Part shown: positions 1 through 8,736 of the stretch, in pieces
How the letters are laid out: every line of letters begins with the position of its first letter
Position numbering within the stretch: the stretch's first letter is position 1
NCBI GenBank assembly: GCA_030581615.1
Contig: JAKTTT010000064.1
Span: 62,001 to 126,000, forward strand
DNA: 64,000 nt
Source: Alloascoidea africana
Taxonomy: Eukaryota; Ascomycota; Alloascoideomycetes; Alloascoideales; Alloascoideaceae
Reading direction: 5' to 3'
Program-made: the position numbers and the translations under genes
Notes under the pieces: generated by a model
What the model saw: the letters and a program-made list of their open reading frames with translations, nothing else
Database searches by the model: none
Told to the model about the DNA's origin: nothing

Positions 1-588
1 AGGATAATAAGGTTACGTTAGCCGTTTATAATCCTAGCGCTGAGGTCCAAAAAGTGCTGCGAGAACCCTTTAGAGTAAAGCAAAAAACAAAATGAGAAGG
101 GCGAGAATCTACGACTGGACATATGTTTATAAGCGAATTAAACTGTTGAGAGGAAAAAAAGAACGAAGTTTATTAATCTTGACATGATCTAGAAAATAGT
201 GTTCAGGTGAGACACAAACAGACAGACCGTACTGGATACGAGATGCCTTAATCATCATGTTTACTTTTTAAGGGCTCATAATAGTCATCACAACACGATT
301 TTCTTTTATGTTAGTCAATTATCAGATCTAGATTACATGTAGAAAAGAAACCGCTTATTGCCTTTGTTCTAACAAATGGCTCGGGTCAAAAGTGATGTTT
401 CGGCTCGCTTCACTTTGGCCCCAAAAAAATGGATGTGATGCGCTTTTTTTTCTTCCTTGTGTTTTAACCTTTTTCTTGAGTGATGATCCGTATACAAATT
501 TAAATATTTTTCCATTATTTAAATACTGAAACGTTTTCTCTGTAATCCTCTCCTTTAATATCCATCTGTTTTCCAAAACATTCACACA
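1..588. other. intergenic stretch at left edge
   Basis: AT-rich sequence with many in-frame stops. I see no conserved coding sequence or RNA gene. The last part, with short A/T runs near 480-560, probably holds the promoter of the gene that starts at 589. A gene ending just left of the window cannot be excluded. Confidence 0.5.
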
Positions 589-1260
589 ATGTCTACAACT
601 GATAACTCTTCTTTCCAGACGGCGCTTGCCAGATTTCATAAAGTCGCACTTACTTTTTCCCAAGAATGCCTCATTACAGAAATGCAGGGAGAAAGACGAG
701 AGATAATAAAATCTTATCGAAGACTTAGAGATACACTGACTTCGGGCAAAGATATAATAGAGGCCCTGACAGGGAAGAATTTGTTGGATATGGATCTGGA
801 GTCAATCACCAATGAAAAGGAGAGATTAATGATTAAGGACATTACCGATTTAAATCAGGTTATTGTTACAAAACTAGCAGAACTCGGGACCGCTTCTCCT
901 GTTCCAGAAAAGCCCACTGTTTTCACCTCTTATTCAGCACAGTACGACCAATTCCATCCCTTCCCTTCTCCAAGTTATCATCCCGATTCTCTACCAAACA
1001 AGAACCAACCTATAGAGGTGAAAACACCCCCAAATGTTTCTCCAATGGCTTCGCGACATTCATCAACTACAAAGCTACGTGAATATTTTGAAACAGATAA
1101 TCAAAATCCTCGTTCAATTGCCTCGTCTGGTCGTTCTTCGGGCTCAAATACTCCTTCTCAATTGCAAAGGTCTAGATCAAAAATGATGATAAACGATCTA
1201 ATGTCGAGATTACACATGGAACGAACAAGGAGAACTCCGGAATATGCTACCGAGCGTTAG
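589..1260 (+). CDS. hypothetical protein, 223 aa
   Basis: I do not recognise this protein. It opens with a true ATG in a CACACAATG context and has no obvious intron. Residues about 1-95 are charged and helix-prone, with no signal peptide or membrane segment. From about residue 100 to the end it is low in complexity, rich in Ser, Pro, Thr and Asn, with basic Ser patches (for example RSRSK near residue 195) that could be kinase targets. This pattern suggests a small folded or coiled-coil head with a disordered regulatory tail. It is a single gene, upstream of and on the same strand as RPL2. Function is unknown. The length of the open frame and its sensible protein composition support it being real. 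Confidence 0.65.
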   Translation: MSTTDNSSFQTALARFHKVALTFSQECLITEMQGERREIIKSYRRLRDTLTSGKDIIEALTGKNLLDMDLESITNEKERLMIKDITDLNQVIVTKLAELGTASPVPEKPTVFTSYSAQYDQFHPFPSPSYHPDSLPNKNQPIEVKTPPNVSPMASRHSSTTKLREYFETDNQNPRSIASSGRSSGSNTPSQLQRSRSKMMINDLMSRLHMERTRRTPEYATER

Positions 1261-1925
1261 TCTATTCAGAGATATAAAAATTCTAGTGAATAATATATAA
1301 GGAGTTTCCCAATCTCAGGATTGGGACTCTCCAAATGAATTTTCTCTTCAATCATGCGACGCGTCTGAATGCGTTAGAAAACTGTTTTCTTTTGTAGACC
1401 AATTATAAGATGTAATTTAGACCAAATATAAGTTAACAATTCTTCTGTGAAAACTCGAATGGCAAGATTTCAACAGTCCAACCTCATATCAGAAAATATG
1501 ATCAAGTTGAGTGAAGCCAAGGTAACATCCTCTCAGATGCTCACCATTCAAGTCTGGCGGGCTCACAAAAATTTAAAAATGGCCCTAAAATAGTATAGAT
1601 TCAAAAGTTGATACAAATGCCCTGTACCATATCATACCAGAGCTCTTACCTGTATCTCTTGCATTTAAGTTGCCTTAGTTTGGATCACAACAAGGATGAT
1701 TCATCTTTAATTTGGATTTCAGATGCTTTGGCATATATTAGGTTTGTTCAATAAATGCAGTTCTGTCTGATGCATGGATGTTTCAACATAGGGCCCAACC
1801 CGATGAGTGTAAAATTCATCATGAGTAATTTCCTATTTTGGAATGACTAGTGAAGAAATTAGAACACCCACTCAATCACTCAAAAGGTTTCATCCTGTGG
1901 ATACCAACAACTATAGTCAAACACA
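1261..1925. other. intergenic, promoter region of RPL2
   Basis: 665 nt without a supported gene. It holds the 3' region of the preceding gene and the RPL2 promoter. I could not recognise a convincing Rap1, Tbf1 or Homol-D type ribosomal-protein motif, nor a box C/D snoRNA. Confidence 0.5.
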
Positions 1926-2789
1926 ATGGGTAAGCCGAAACATAGATGTTTAGGAACAGATATACCGTTCTGTTGAAACGTAAAATTCCAATGGTTATAT
2001 TAACAGCAACTATTTTAAACGATTCTAGGTCGTGTTATTAGAAATCAGAGAAAAGGTGCTGGTTCAATCTTCACCTCACACACCCGACTCAGAAAGGGTG
2101 CTGCAAAGCTAAGAAGTCTCGACTATGCTGAACGTCATGGATACATTCGTGGTGTTGTCAAGCAGATTGTTCACGACCCAGGCAGAGGTGCCCCATTAGC
2201 AAAAGTTGTTTTCCGTGATCCTTACAGATACAAGCTCCGAGAAGAGACATTCATCGCCAATGAGGGTGTCTACACCGGACAGTTCATCTATGCCGGTAAG
2301 AAGGCTAGCTTGAACGTTGGAAACATTTTGCCTCTTGGTGCTGTACCAGAAGGTACCATCCTTACCAACGTTGAGGAAAGAGCTGGTGACCGTGGTGCTC
2401 TTGGAAGGACTTCAGGAAACTACGTTACAGTTATTGGACACAACTTGGATGAAGGAAAGACCCGTGTTAAGCTTCCCTCAGGAGCCAAGAAGATTGTTTC
2501 TTCCAACGCCAGAGGTGTCATCGGTGTTGTTGCAGGTGGCGGTCGTATCGACAAGCCTTTGCTGAAGGCTGGACGTGCTTTCCACAAGTACAAGGTTAAG
2601 AGAAACTCATGGCCCAAGACTCGTGGTGTTGCTATGAACCCCGTTGACCATCCTCACGGTGGTGGTAACCATCAGCACATTGGTAAGGCTTCTACTATAA
2701 GCAGGGGTGCCGTTCCTGGTCAAAAGGCTGGTCTTATTGCTGCTAGAAGAACCGGTCTTCTCAGAGGTACCCAAAAGACGAAGGACTAA
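1926..2789 (+). CDS. RPL2: 60S ribosomal protein L2 (uL2), two exons
   Basis: uL2 is a core protein of the large ribosomal subunit, next to the peptidyl-transferase centre. Exon 1 is only four bases (1926-1929, ATGG). The intron runs 1930-2028, from GTAAGC through a TATTAAC branch site (1998-2004) to TAG. Exon 2 is 2029-2789. The spliced protein is 254 aa, the same length as the S. cerevisiae protein, and begins [14 protein letters not shown]. The family signature [16 protein letters not shown] lies near residues 210-225, with the essential histidine in it. The C-terminus GTQKTKD is typical. An internal ATG-less start at 2310 would remove the N-terminal third, so the spliced model is clearly better. 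The usual family site of intron insertion right after the start codon is common in yeast ribosomal protein genes. Confidence 0.97.
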
Positions 2790-3170
2790 ACTTATTAATA
2801 CAGATTATGCTATGTATAAATTCGAATGGGAAAAAATGAAATACATTGTGTTTGTATTCATATAATCTAGTCATTTGGTCAATGAATGTTTTTGACAAAC
2901 CGTACAGAGCCATTTGGAGAGGCTTTCCAAGACGAAAAAAAAGTATTAGACACTTCCATTCTAGACAATATCTTTGTAAGTGTAAGCCATCACCAACAAA
3001 TTCTTCAACACTACTTTCCAGCATCGTGTTGGGCGTATGGAAGTTTCGCTGATCTGTCCTGCAAGGTTTCGTTTGGGCGCCAATTCATCCTCCATCAACT
3101 CCTCCTGATCATCATCATTATCATCGCCGACATACTTGTTATTTCCGTTTCTTTATTTACTGCTAGCTAG
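2790..3170. other. intergenic between RPL2 and GID5
   Basis: About 380 nt. Short overlapping open frames on both strands here look like chance. The last part, with tandem ATCATC-type triplets near 3105-3130, is the presumed promoter and leader of the next gene. Confidence 0.5.
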
Positions 3171-5351
3171 ATGGTGGTTCAGCATAATGATTTGTCCTCT
3201 GTCAGGACTGCGAGCCCCAGCACACAACTTTCGGTCTTGAGGCAGCTTAAGCATGCAGTTATAGGGCATGAGGAAGAAAAGAAGACATTATTACACAATG
3301 GATCTTTCCCTATTCTCCTTCAACTGATGAGAGAGACCGAGGATGTGGAGATACGACTCCAGGCCAGCATTATTTTAGCAAGCTTAGCTTATGGAGATGA
3401 AAAATCTATCCATCTATTGTTAAAGTATCCCACGTTGGAAGCCATTTCGAGCACAATCAATACAAACTCAAGCGCTCAGCAGTTGACAACATCATTTCGA
3501 TCACTTTGCTGTATTTTATCCTCCCGTCCGGACATAATACTAGGCTTAAAGGAATTTAATGATCTGGTAGAGACGTTATCGACGCTTCTTTCTTCACACA
3601 AATCACCCTTCAACCTTTTGTACTATGGGTGTAAACTAATACCTCTAATCTCGCCAAACAAGCGGCTAATATCGGATCTGGAGCCTCTGTTATGTCCGCT
3701 GATAACTAAAATCGACACGTTCCTTAAACTCGATTCTTGTGACTTGAACGTGGCTCTTGCCCCAGCATTGTTTGCTTTAGCTCATACGATTACTCAAGAA
3801 TATGCTGACTATTTCCTGATAGACCTAAACCCTTACACGAAGCAAACTGACCACCCTGCCAAGGTACTGAAAATTAAAAAGTTTGTTGAACCCCGAAGCT
3901 TCATGAAGAAGATTTATTCGTTGCTAAGGGCCAACTCTTTGGAGCTAAGACTTGCCGCTGTGGTCTTGATATCCAACCTGTCCAACTTTTCAAACTCTAT
4001 CAGCCAGCAAGACTTGTTAGTGCATCCTCTTCTTCCAGAGCTCATCAACATGGTCGACTCTTTTACAAGTCAAGAATCTGTGGATCACCGAGTATATAAA
4101 GCGATAGCGATTCTGTGCAAGGGAAATTCGAAGTTGTCAAATCTTGCTGCGGAGTCAGGCGTAATAAGAAAAATCGCTGAAGCTATTGAAGAAGTGGACT
4201 ATACACATCCAAGGGGTAGCAGAATTGTGGGAGATGGGTTACTTGCAGAGGCCTTTATATGCCTTGATGACGAGGCACATTGCCTTGAAGTTATAGATAA
4301 TGGTGTTTTGAACCAGATTATCAGCATAATCTTAAAAACATCAGAAACCAACCTTTCGGATTTGTCGCCAACAATGTGCTCATCCATTCGACGGGCAACA
4401 ATCGGCGCATGCTATGTTTTGAGATCACTATCTAGAAGTGTTCAACTATTGCGTACGGTGCTAGAGAAGAACGATGTTGTTTGTGGGATAATTGGGTTGC
4501 TTTCTATGCCTGATCCAGTGGACAATAGAGACAGCTCTAGCGTTGAAAGAAGGCATATCGAGGTGGAGGAGGCACTAGATGTTAAAGCTGCTGCTATGGC
4601 TTCGCTCTGTAATATAATACTGGAGTTTGGCACTCTTCAACATTTGCTGCTAGAGGAAGGTGTTGTCCCTTTGATAATCAAAGGAATAAAATCAGATTAT
4701 TCCCCGTTAAAGTTGAACTCTATATGGGCGCTCAAGCATCTAGTATATGGATCCTCTGATAACCTCCGTGGCCAGATTATGGATAGTTTGACCTACGATT
4801 TGTTGCTGCAACTATGCGACGACCCAGACCATGATATTCAGGAGCAGATACTGGCGTTTCTTAAAAACCTTCTTTGTAAGAGCACATCACAGATTGAAGC
4901 TCTATTCGAACACATTGGTGTGGAGACATTTTTCCAAATTCTGAAATCAAAGCTGGACAGGTTTGAGCTGAACTCCAAATTTGATTCTGCAAGCTGTCAA
5001 ATAATCATTGAAGTCATATATATTCTGGTCAATATCACATCAACTTCCGATTACTACCGTGAAATGATAGTCAACCAAGAGGAGCTTCTGAAACAGCTCG
5101 TCAGTTTTATGGAGTTGAATAATGCTGAAATTAGAATTGCTTGCAGTTGGCTTGTAATAAACATGACATGGGTTGAGGAACACCTTGATCGATCCAGCAC
5201 AGAATCTTCCAAAAAGCGAGCAAAGAGCTTGGTCAGTATGGGCTTTAAGGATAGGTTGATCGAAACAAGCAAAGATCCGGTTCTGGATGTTAAGGATAGG
5301 ACCAGGACAGCGTTGTTCCAATTGAATACACTAACAGACGATCATGAGTAG
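3171..5351 (+). CDS. VID28: GID ubiquitin-ligase subunit 5, armadillo-repeat protein (Vid28/ARMC8 type)
   Basis: A 726-residue all-helical protein made of repeated armadillo units. The N-terminal stretch LRQLKHAVIGHEEEK near residues 24-38 is the hallmark start of the ARMC8/Vid28 family. Family knowledge: Gid5 is the scaffold arm of the GID/CTLH E3 ligase that recruits the substrate receptor Gid4, which binds gluconeogenic enzymes with N-terminal proline for degradation when glucose returns. The length is nearer to animal ARMC8 (about 670) than to S. cerevisiae Vid28 (about 920). Start is a true ATG directly after an in-frame TAG. No intron is needed. It ends shortly before a 440-nt gap and then faces the MATE transporter convergently. 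Armadillo proteins can resemble each other, but the N-terminal match makes Vid28 the best call. Confidence 0.85.
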   Translation: MVVQHNDLSSVRTASPSTQLSVLRQLKHAVIGHEEEKKTLLHNGSFPILLQLMRETEDVEIRLQASIILASLAYGDEKSIHLLLKYPTLEAISSTINTNSSAQQLTTSFRSLCCILSSRPDIILGLKEFNDLVETLSTLLSSHKSPFNLLYYGCKLIPLISPNKRLISDLEPLLCPLITKIDTFLKLDSCDLNVALAPALFALAHTITQEYADYFLIDLNPYTKQTDHPAKVLKIKKFVEPRSFMKKIYSLLRANSLELRLAAVVLISNLSNFSNSISQQDLLVHPLLPELINMVDSFTSQESVDHRVYKAIAILCKGNSKLSNLAAESGVIRKIAEAIEEVDYTHPRGSRIVGDGLLAEAFICLDDEAHCLEVIDNGVLNQIISIILKTSETNLSDLSPTMCSSIRRATIGACYVLRSLSRSVQLLRTVLEKNDVVCGIIGLLSMPDPVDNRDSSSVERRHIEVEEALDVKAAAMASLCNIILEFGTLQHLLLEEGVVPLIIKGIKSDYSPLKLNSIWALKHLVYGSSDNLRGQIMDSLTYDLLLQLCDDPDHDIQEQILAFLKNLLCKSTSQIEALFEHIGVETFFQILKSKLDRFELNSKFDSASCQIIIEVIYILVNITSTSDYYREMIVNQEELLKQLVSFMELNNAEIRIACSWLVINMTWVEEHLDRSSTESSKKRAKSLVSMGFKDRLIETSKDPVLDVKDRTRTALFQLNTLTDDHE

Positions 5352-5792
5352 GAGTTCTGCTTAATTTTTTAGGCTGTAGACTCCTTCTTTCTATTCTATT
5401 TTGATCTATATTATTCTGGTAATGAAAAAGGAACCTTTTTCTAGAGTTCACTGTTTTTGTATGCTGAACTGGTTTATGTTTTCACAAGCAATGCCTCTAT
5501 TGATAATGATAAAGCTCACATTCCCTGGAGGCTTTTTTTCTTTATTCCATAATCCTCTTTTGTGGTCAAGTTGGAGGGTGAAAGAACAGATATCAGATCG
5601 CCAAGTAGCATTATAGAAAAGTCTAAGAGGCTCTATATAACTCACTGCTTACATTATTTTGCTGCCTTGAGGGCCACCATGTTTTGTAAAGGAAAATCTC
5701 TGCATATGTTATCATTTCAGTTTCATTACTATATAGCCTAGAGCCAAGACATAAAGACTTCGAAAACCCCATAAAACACGTTTACAGATACA
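5352..5792. other. convergent intergenic region
   Basis: Shared 3' region of the plus-strand GID5 gene and the minus-strand MATE gene. AT-rich with T runs that could serve polyadenylation; no gene seen. Confidence 0.55.
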
Positions 5793-7688
5793 CTAAAAAG
5801 CTATGACCCTTTCCTCCGAGGTCCTTCTTTCAGCCTCTTCAAATATGGATTCCCAATTGCTTGTTAATAGAAAATAGGCTTCTGCAAAGCCAATGAGAAA
5901 TAACCCAAACCCATTCCCAGTCCAGAGCCCCTCAATTCTCCAATCCCATTTGAAAGCCAAGAATAAACTAAGAGGCAGTCCGATGAGGTAATACACACAA
6001 ATATTTAGACATCCAGCAATCTTTTGCCGGCCTTGGCCTCTTAGAGCGCCTGCACCGATCGCGTTAAGACTGTCACCGAGTTGGATAATGGCCATTATTG
6101 GGAGGCACTCGACTATTAACTGAATCACTTCTGGATCATCACTGAAAAGTGCTGCGATTTGGTTTCTAAAGAGAAAAAAAATGAGAAAGTTGAAAGTTGA
6201 GGAGATAACAGAGGCCATCAATGCAACATTTGTTGCTATTTGAGCAGGCTCTAGCAGCGTAGCGCCAATGAAATTGGCAATTCTTGTGGAGGCACCAACA
6301 CCGAGAGAAAATGGTACTTGGTAGGCCAGTGATCCAAGAGTTGCTATAACAGACTGGGCTGCGAAAGAAGCAAGTCCGAATTTTGAAGAGGAAAATGTTA
6401 GAATTTCAAAGGCCAGGAACTGGGCCTCGATTGTTAAGACACCAGGGATAATCAACTTTGACATTCCACCCCAGTTTTGAATTGCTTTGCTTGGTTCAAT
6501 TCTTTCCCAACACTGCTTCCCATTGATGAAAAAGATGTAACAGAAAAGAAGAATTGCCATTAGCCAGTAATTGATAGCAACTGCCACTGGCGCACCCAAA
6601 TATCCAAGCCCCACACGTTCATTCCATACTAGATAGTAATTGAGAAATGCATTAAACGGAGCACATATCATAAGAATATATGATGCAGCTGAAAAGATGC
6701 CTTGGCTTTGTAAAAACTTTTTCCCGGTCTCGAAAAGAATGTAAGCAGGTGAACCCAGTATCATGATCCGTAAGTATCTGCTTGCGAGATATGAGAGACC
6801 GTCTTGATCATTTTCGAGTAACATGCTCAAAAGAGGCTGTGAGTACCACCATACGAGACATATTGGGATGGATACTACGAGCATGAGCAAAGTACATCTT
6901 TGGAAATGAAGACCAACCTGTTTGAATCTCCCAGCGCCAAATGCTTGAGCGCATAGCGTATCTAGACAAGTTGCCATCCCTTGAAAAACCGCAAAACCAG
7001 TGATGTTTGCAGTCATTGATCCCAACGTTACTGCACCCAGCTCTGCTTTCCCCAGATGACCCACTGTGAAAATGGAAGTGACGCCAAGAGAGCTTTGTAA
7101 AAAGAATGTAATTGCAAGTGGAATCGAACTGCTGAGGAGACTTCGCCATTCTGTGGCGTAAGTTGTGGTTAATTTGCCATTATCAATTGCCCTCGTCCAA
7201 ATATCTGAAACTCTTTGAATTTCCTGTCCAACGTCGAAAAGTGATGACTGACCACTAAGAAGGGAACTTGATGTTGGGAAAGTGCGATAGTAATTTAGCG
7301 AGAGCAACTCTTCCTGATCTCTTAACAAATCTTTTGCTTCGTCAATGCTCCTCACATTAACCATTGATTTTTTGTCAAACAAGCTTTCAAGATCGTTATT
7401 ATTTGGAACCTCATTTATACTGGTTTCGAGGTAATCGAGGAAATCATTTTCATCTAGATCTTCTCCTTGATTGGAAGTCGACCCAGATACCGAATGTGTG
7501 AAAATGTCACTAGGATATAGGAATCCTGATCGGCCTGTTGTGTTGAAAACAACAGATGAGGCGCATCTTCCTCGTGAAGTAAAGAAGCCTCTTGGATTTG
7601 AAATATCCAGTGCTTCATCTATTGTAAGTGCGGCTGAGCGCACTGGTCTCAACAGTGGAGAAGTTTCCGATGGAGAATGATGGGACAT
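5793..7688 (-). CDS. MATE-family efflux transporter (Erc1-like)
   Basis: 631 aa. Residues about 1-180 are a hydrophilic cytosolic extension; about 185-620 contain some twelve hydrophobic segments in the two-halved MatE pattern, with family motifs such as QSSLGVTSIFTVGHLGKAELGA and the GxGALRGQGRQK loop. MATE proteins export drugs, metabolites or organic cations using a proton or sodium gradient. The nearest S. cerevisiae relatives are Erc1 and YDR338C. The N-terminus has an acidic dileucine signal, E8-T-S-P-L12-L13, the class read by the AP-3 adaptor for delivery to the vacuole, so a vacuolar membrane location is inferred. Start is a true ATG at 7688. The substrate cannot be told from the sequence. 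Confidence 0.88.
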   Translation of the reverse strand: MSHHSPSETSPLLRPVRSAALTIDEALDISNPRGFFTSRGRCASSVVFNTTGRSGFLYPSDIFTHSVSGSTSNQGEDLDENDFLDYLETSINEVPNNNDLESLFDKKSMVNVRSIDEAKDLLRDQEELLSLNYYRTFPTSSSLLSGQSSLFDVGQEIQRVSDIWTRAIDNGKLTTTYATEWRSLLSSSIPLAITFFLQSSLGVTSIFTVGHLGKAELGAVTLGSMTANITGFAVFQGMATCLDTLCAQAFGAGRFKQVGLHFQRCTLLMLVVSIPICLVWWYSQPLLSMLLENDQDGLSYLASRYLRIMILGSPAYILFETGKKFLQSQGIFSAASYILMICAPFNAFLNYYLVWNERVGLGYLGAPVAVAINYWLMAILLFCYIFFINGKQCWERIEPSKAIQNWGGMSKLIIPGVLTIEAQFLAFEILTFSSSKFGLASFAAQSVIATLGSLAYQVPFSLGVGASTRIANFIGATLLEPAQIATNVALMASVISSTFNFLIFFLFRNQIAALFSDDPEVIQLIVECLPIMAIIQLGDSLNAIGAGALRGQGRQKIAGCLNICVYYLIGLPLSLFLAFKWDWRIEGLWTGNGFGLFLIGFAEAYFLLTSNWESIFEEAERRTSEERVIAF

Positions 7689-8736
7689 AAAGTGCCTGGA
7701 TGTGGATTGAGGAGGTTTTCACAAAATGTAAATACAACATTGAGATAAACTGGCCATACACATTTATTTATATAAGGGGAAAAAGAATCTTTGTTATGGT
7801 TTACGAGGGCGGGCTAAGCATGTCATCAATCAAACTTCAGGCATCTACCGTTCCTGGTATAAACATGCTTTTAAACTCTGCTTATCTAGAACTCCCACCA
7901 CCATACAGTCCAAACAGAAGAACAAGAATGCGAGAGAAAAAGAAAAAAAAAAAAAAAAAAAGAAAAAAAAGAAAGAAAGAAAGACAAATGTCATCTATTA
8001 CGATCAATGACGCCATCTCTAGAGACAGACAACTGTAGGAAACATTTAGACAACGCAGACGCGTCCTCGATTGATTGATTGCACGATGACCCAAAAGTGG
8101 AGGAAAATGTAGAGCAGATCCTATAAACTCAAAAAGGTGGAGGTGGAGGAGGCAGTTGGAAAGATAGTGAAAAAGAAAGATGAGGCATTTTTACCCTTTA
8201 TTTTTCTTTTGTTTTGTTTCGTTAGTCCTAGTCAAACAAAAACAAGAAACGTAGAGGGATAAAAAAAAGCGCAAGCAATCTCAGATGACCACGAGTAAAA
8301 ATACTTTCTTATCCACGTTTGTATTGATTATCGTGAGGGATTTTTCTGTGTATGGATGGGGGCTGTTCAGCCATGTGCGAACAGAAATCTTAGCTTCGAT
8401 GACAGGCAGGCTCTCCTTCAAATCGAAGAGATGGTGTTGCTATTACATCACCCTCTTTCAATGCTCGTTTTTTGTTTACAATTCCACCTGACTCGTGTTT
8501 AAAGTTCCTCTTCCTTTCCAGATCCAAACTTTTTGATAAGATCCAAATAGTCTAACCTAAAAAACTCACCAAGAGGTTTTGAAAAACTTCCTATTGACAC
8601 AAAAACAAAACGTAAATACACCTAGCTATACAACAGTATTTCCCGTTGGGTATCATCATTATCACGATAAGAACAAATGCATTTAAAGTAAAAAAAGTAA
8701 TAATAGTAAAAAAAGGTTTAAAAAATTTAAAACACA
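7689..8736. other. intergenic, about 1.05 kb
   Basis: Lies between the promoter of the MATE gene and the 3' end of the forkhead gene. It holds a long A-rich tract and GGTGGAGG-type purine repeats near 8137-8155. Open frames here depend on the low-complexity tract and are not credible genes. Confidence 0.5.
7931..7984. repeat. poly-purine A/G microsatellite
   Basis: About 54 nt of almost pure A with interspersed G, including an uninterrupted run of 19 A at 7943-7961 followed by GAAA repeats. Such tracts exclude nucleosomes and vary in length between strains. Confidence 0.9.

Noticed and set aside
1930-2028. snoRNA inside the RPL2 intron
   Set aside because: The intron is only 99 nt and lacks a clear box C and D pair or H/ACA fold.
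7700-8094. Lys-rich (plus) and Phe-rich (minus) frames over the poly-A tract
   Set aside because: They exist only because the A/G microsatellite has no stop codons.
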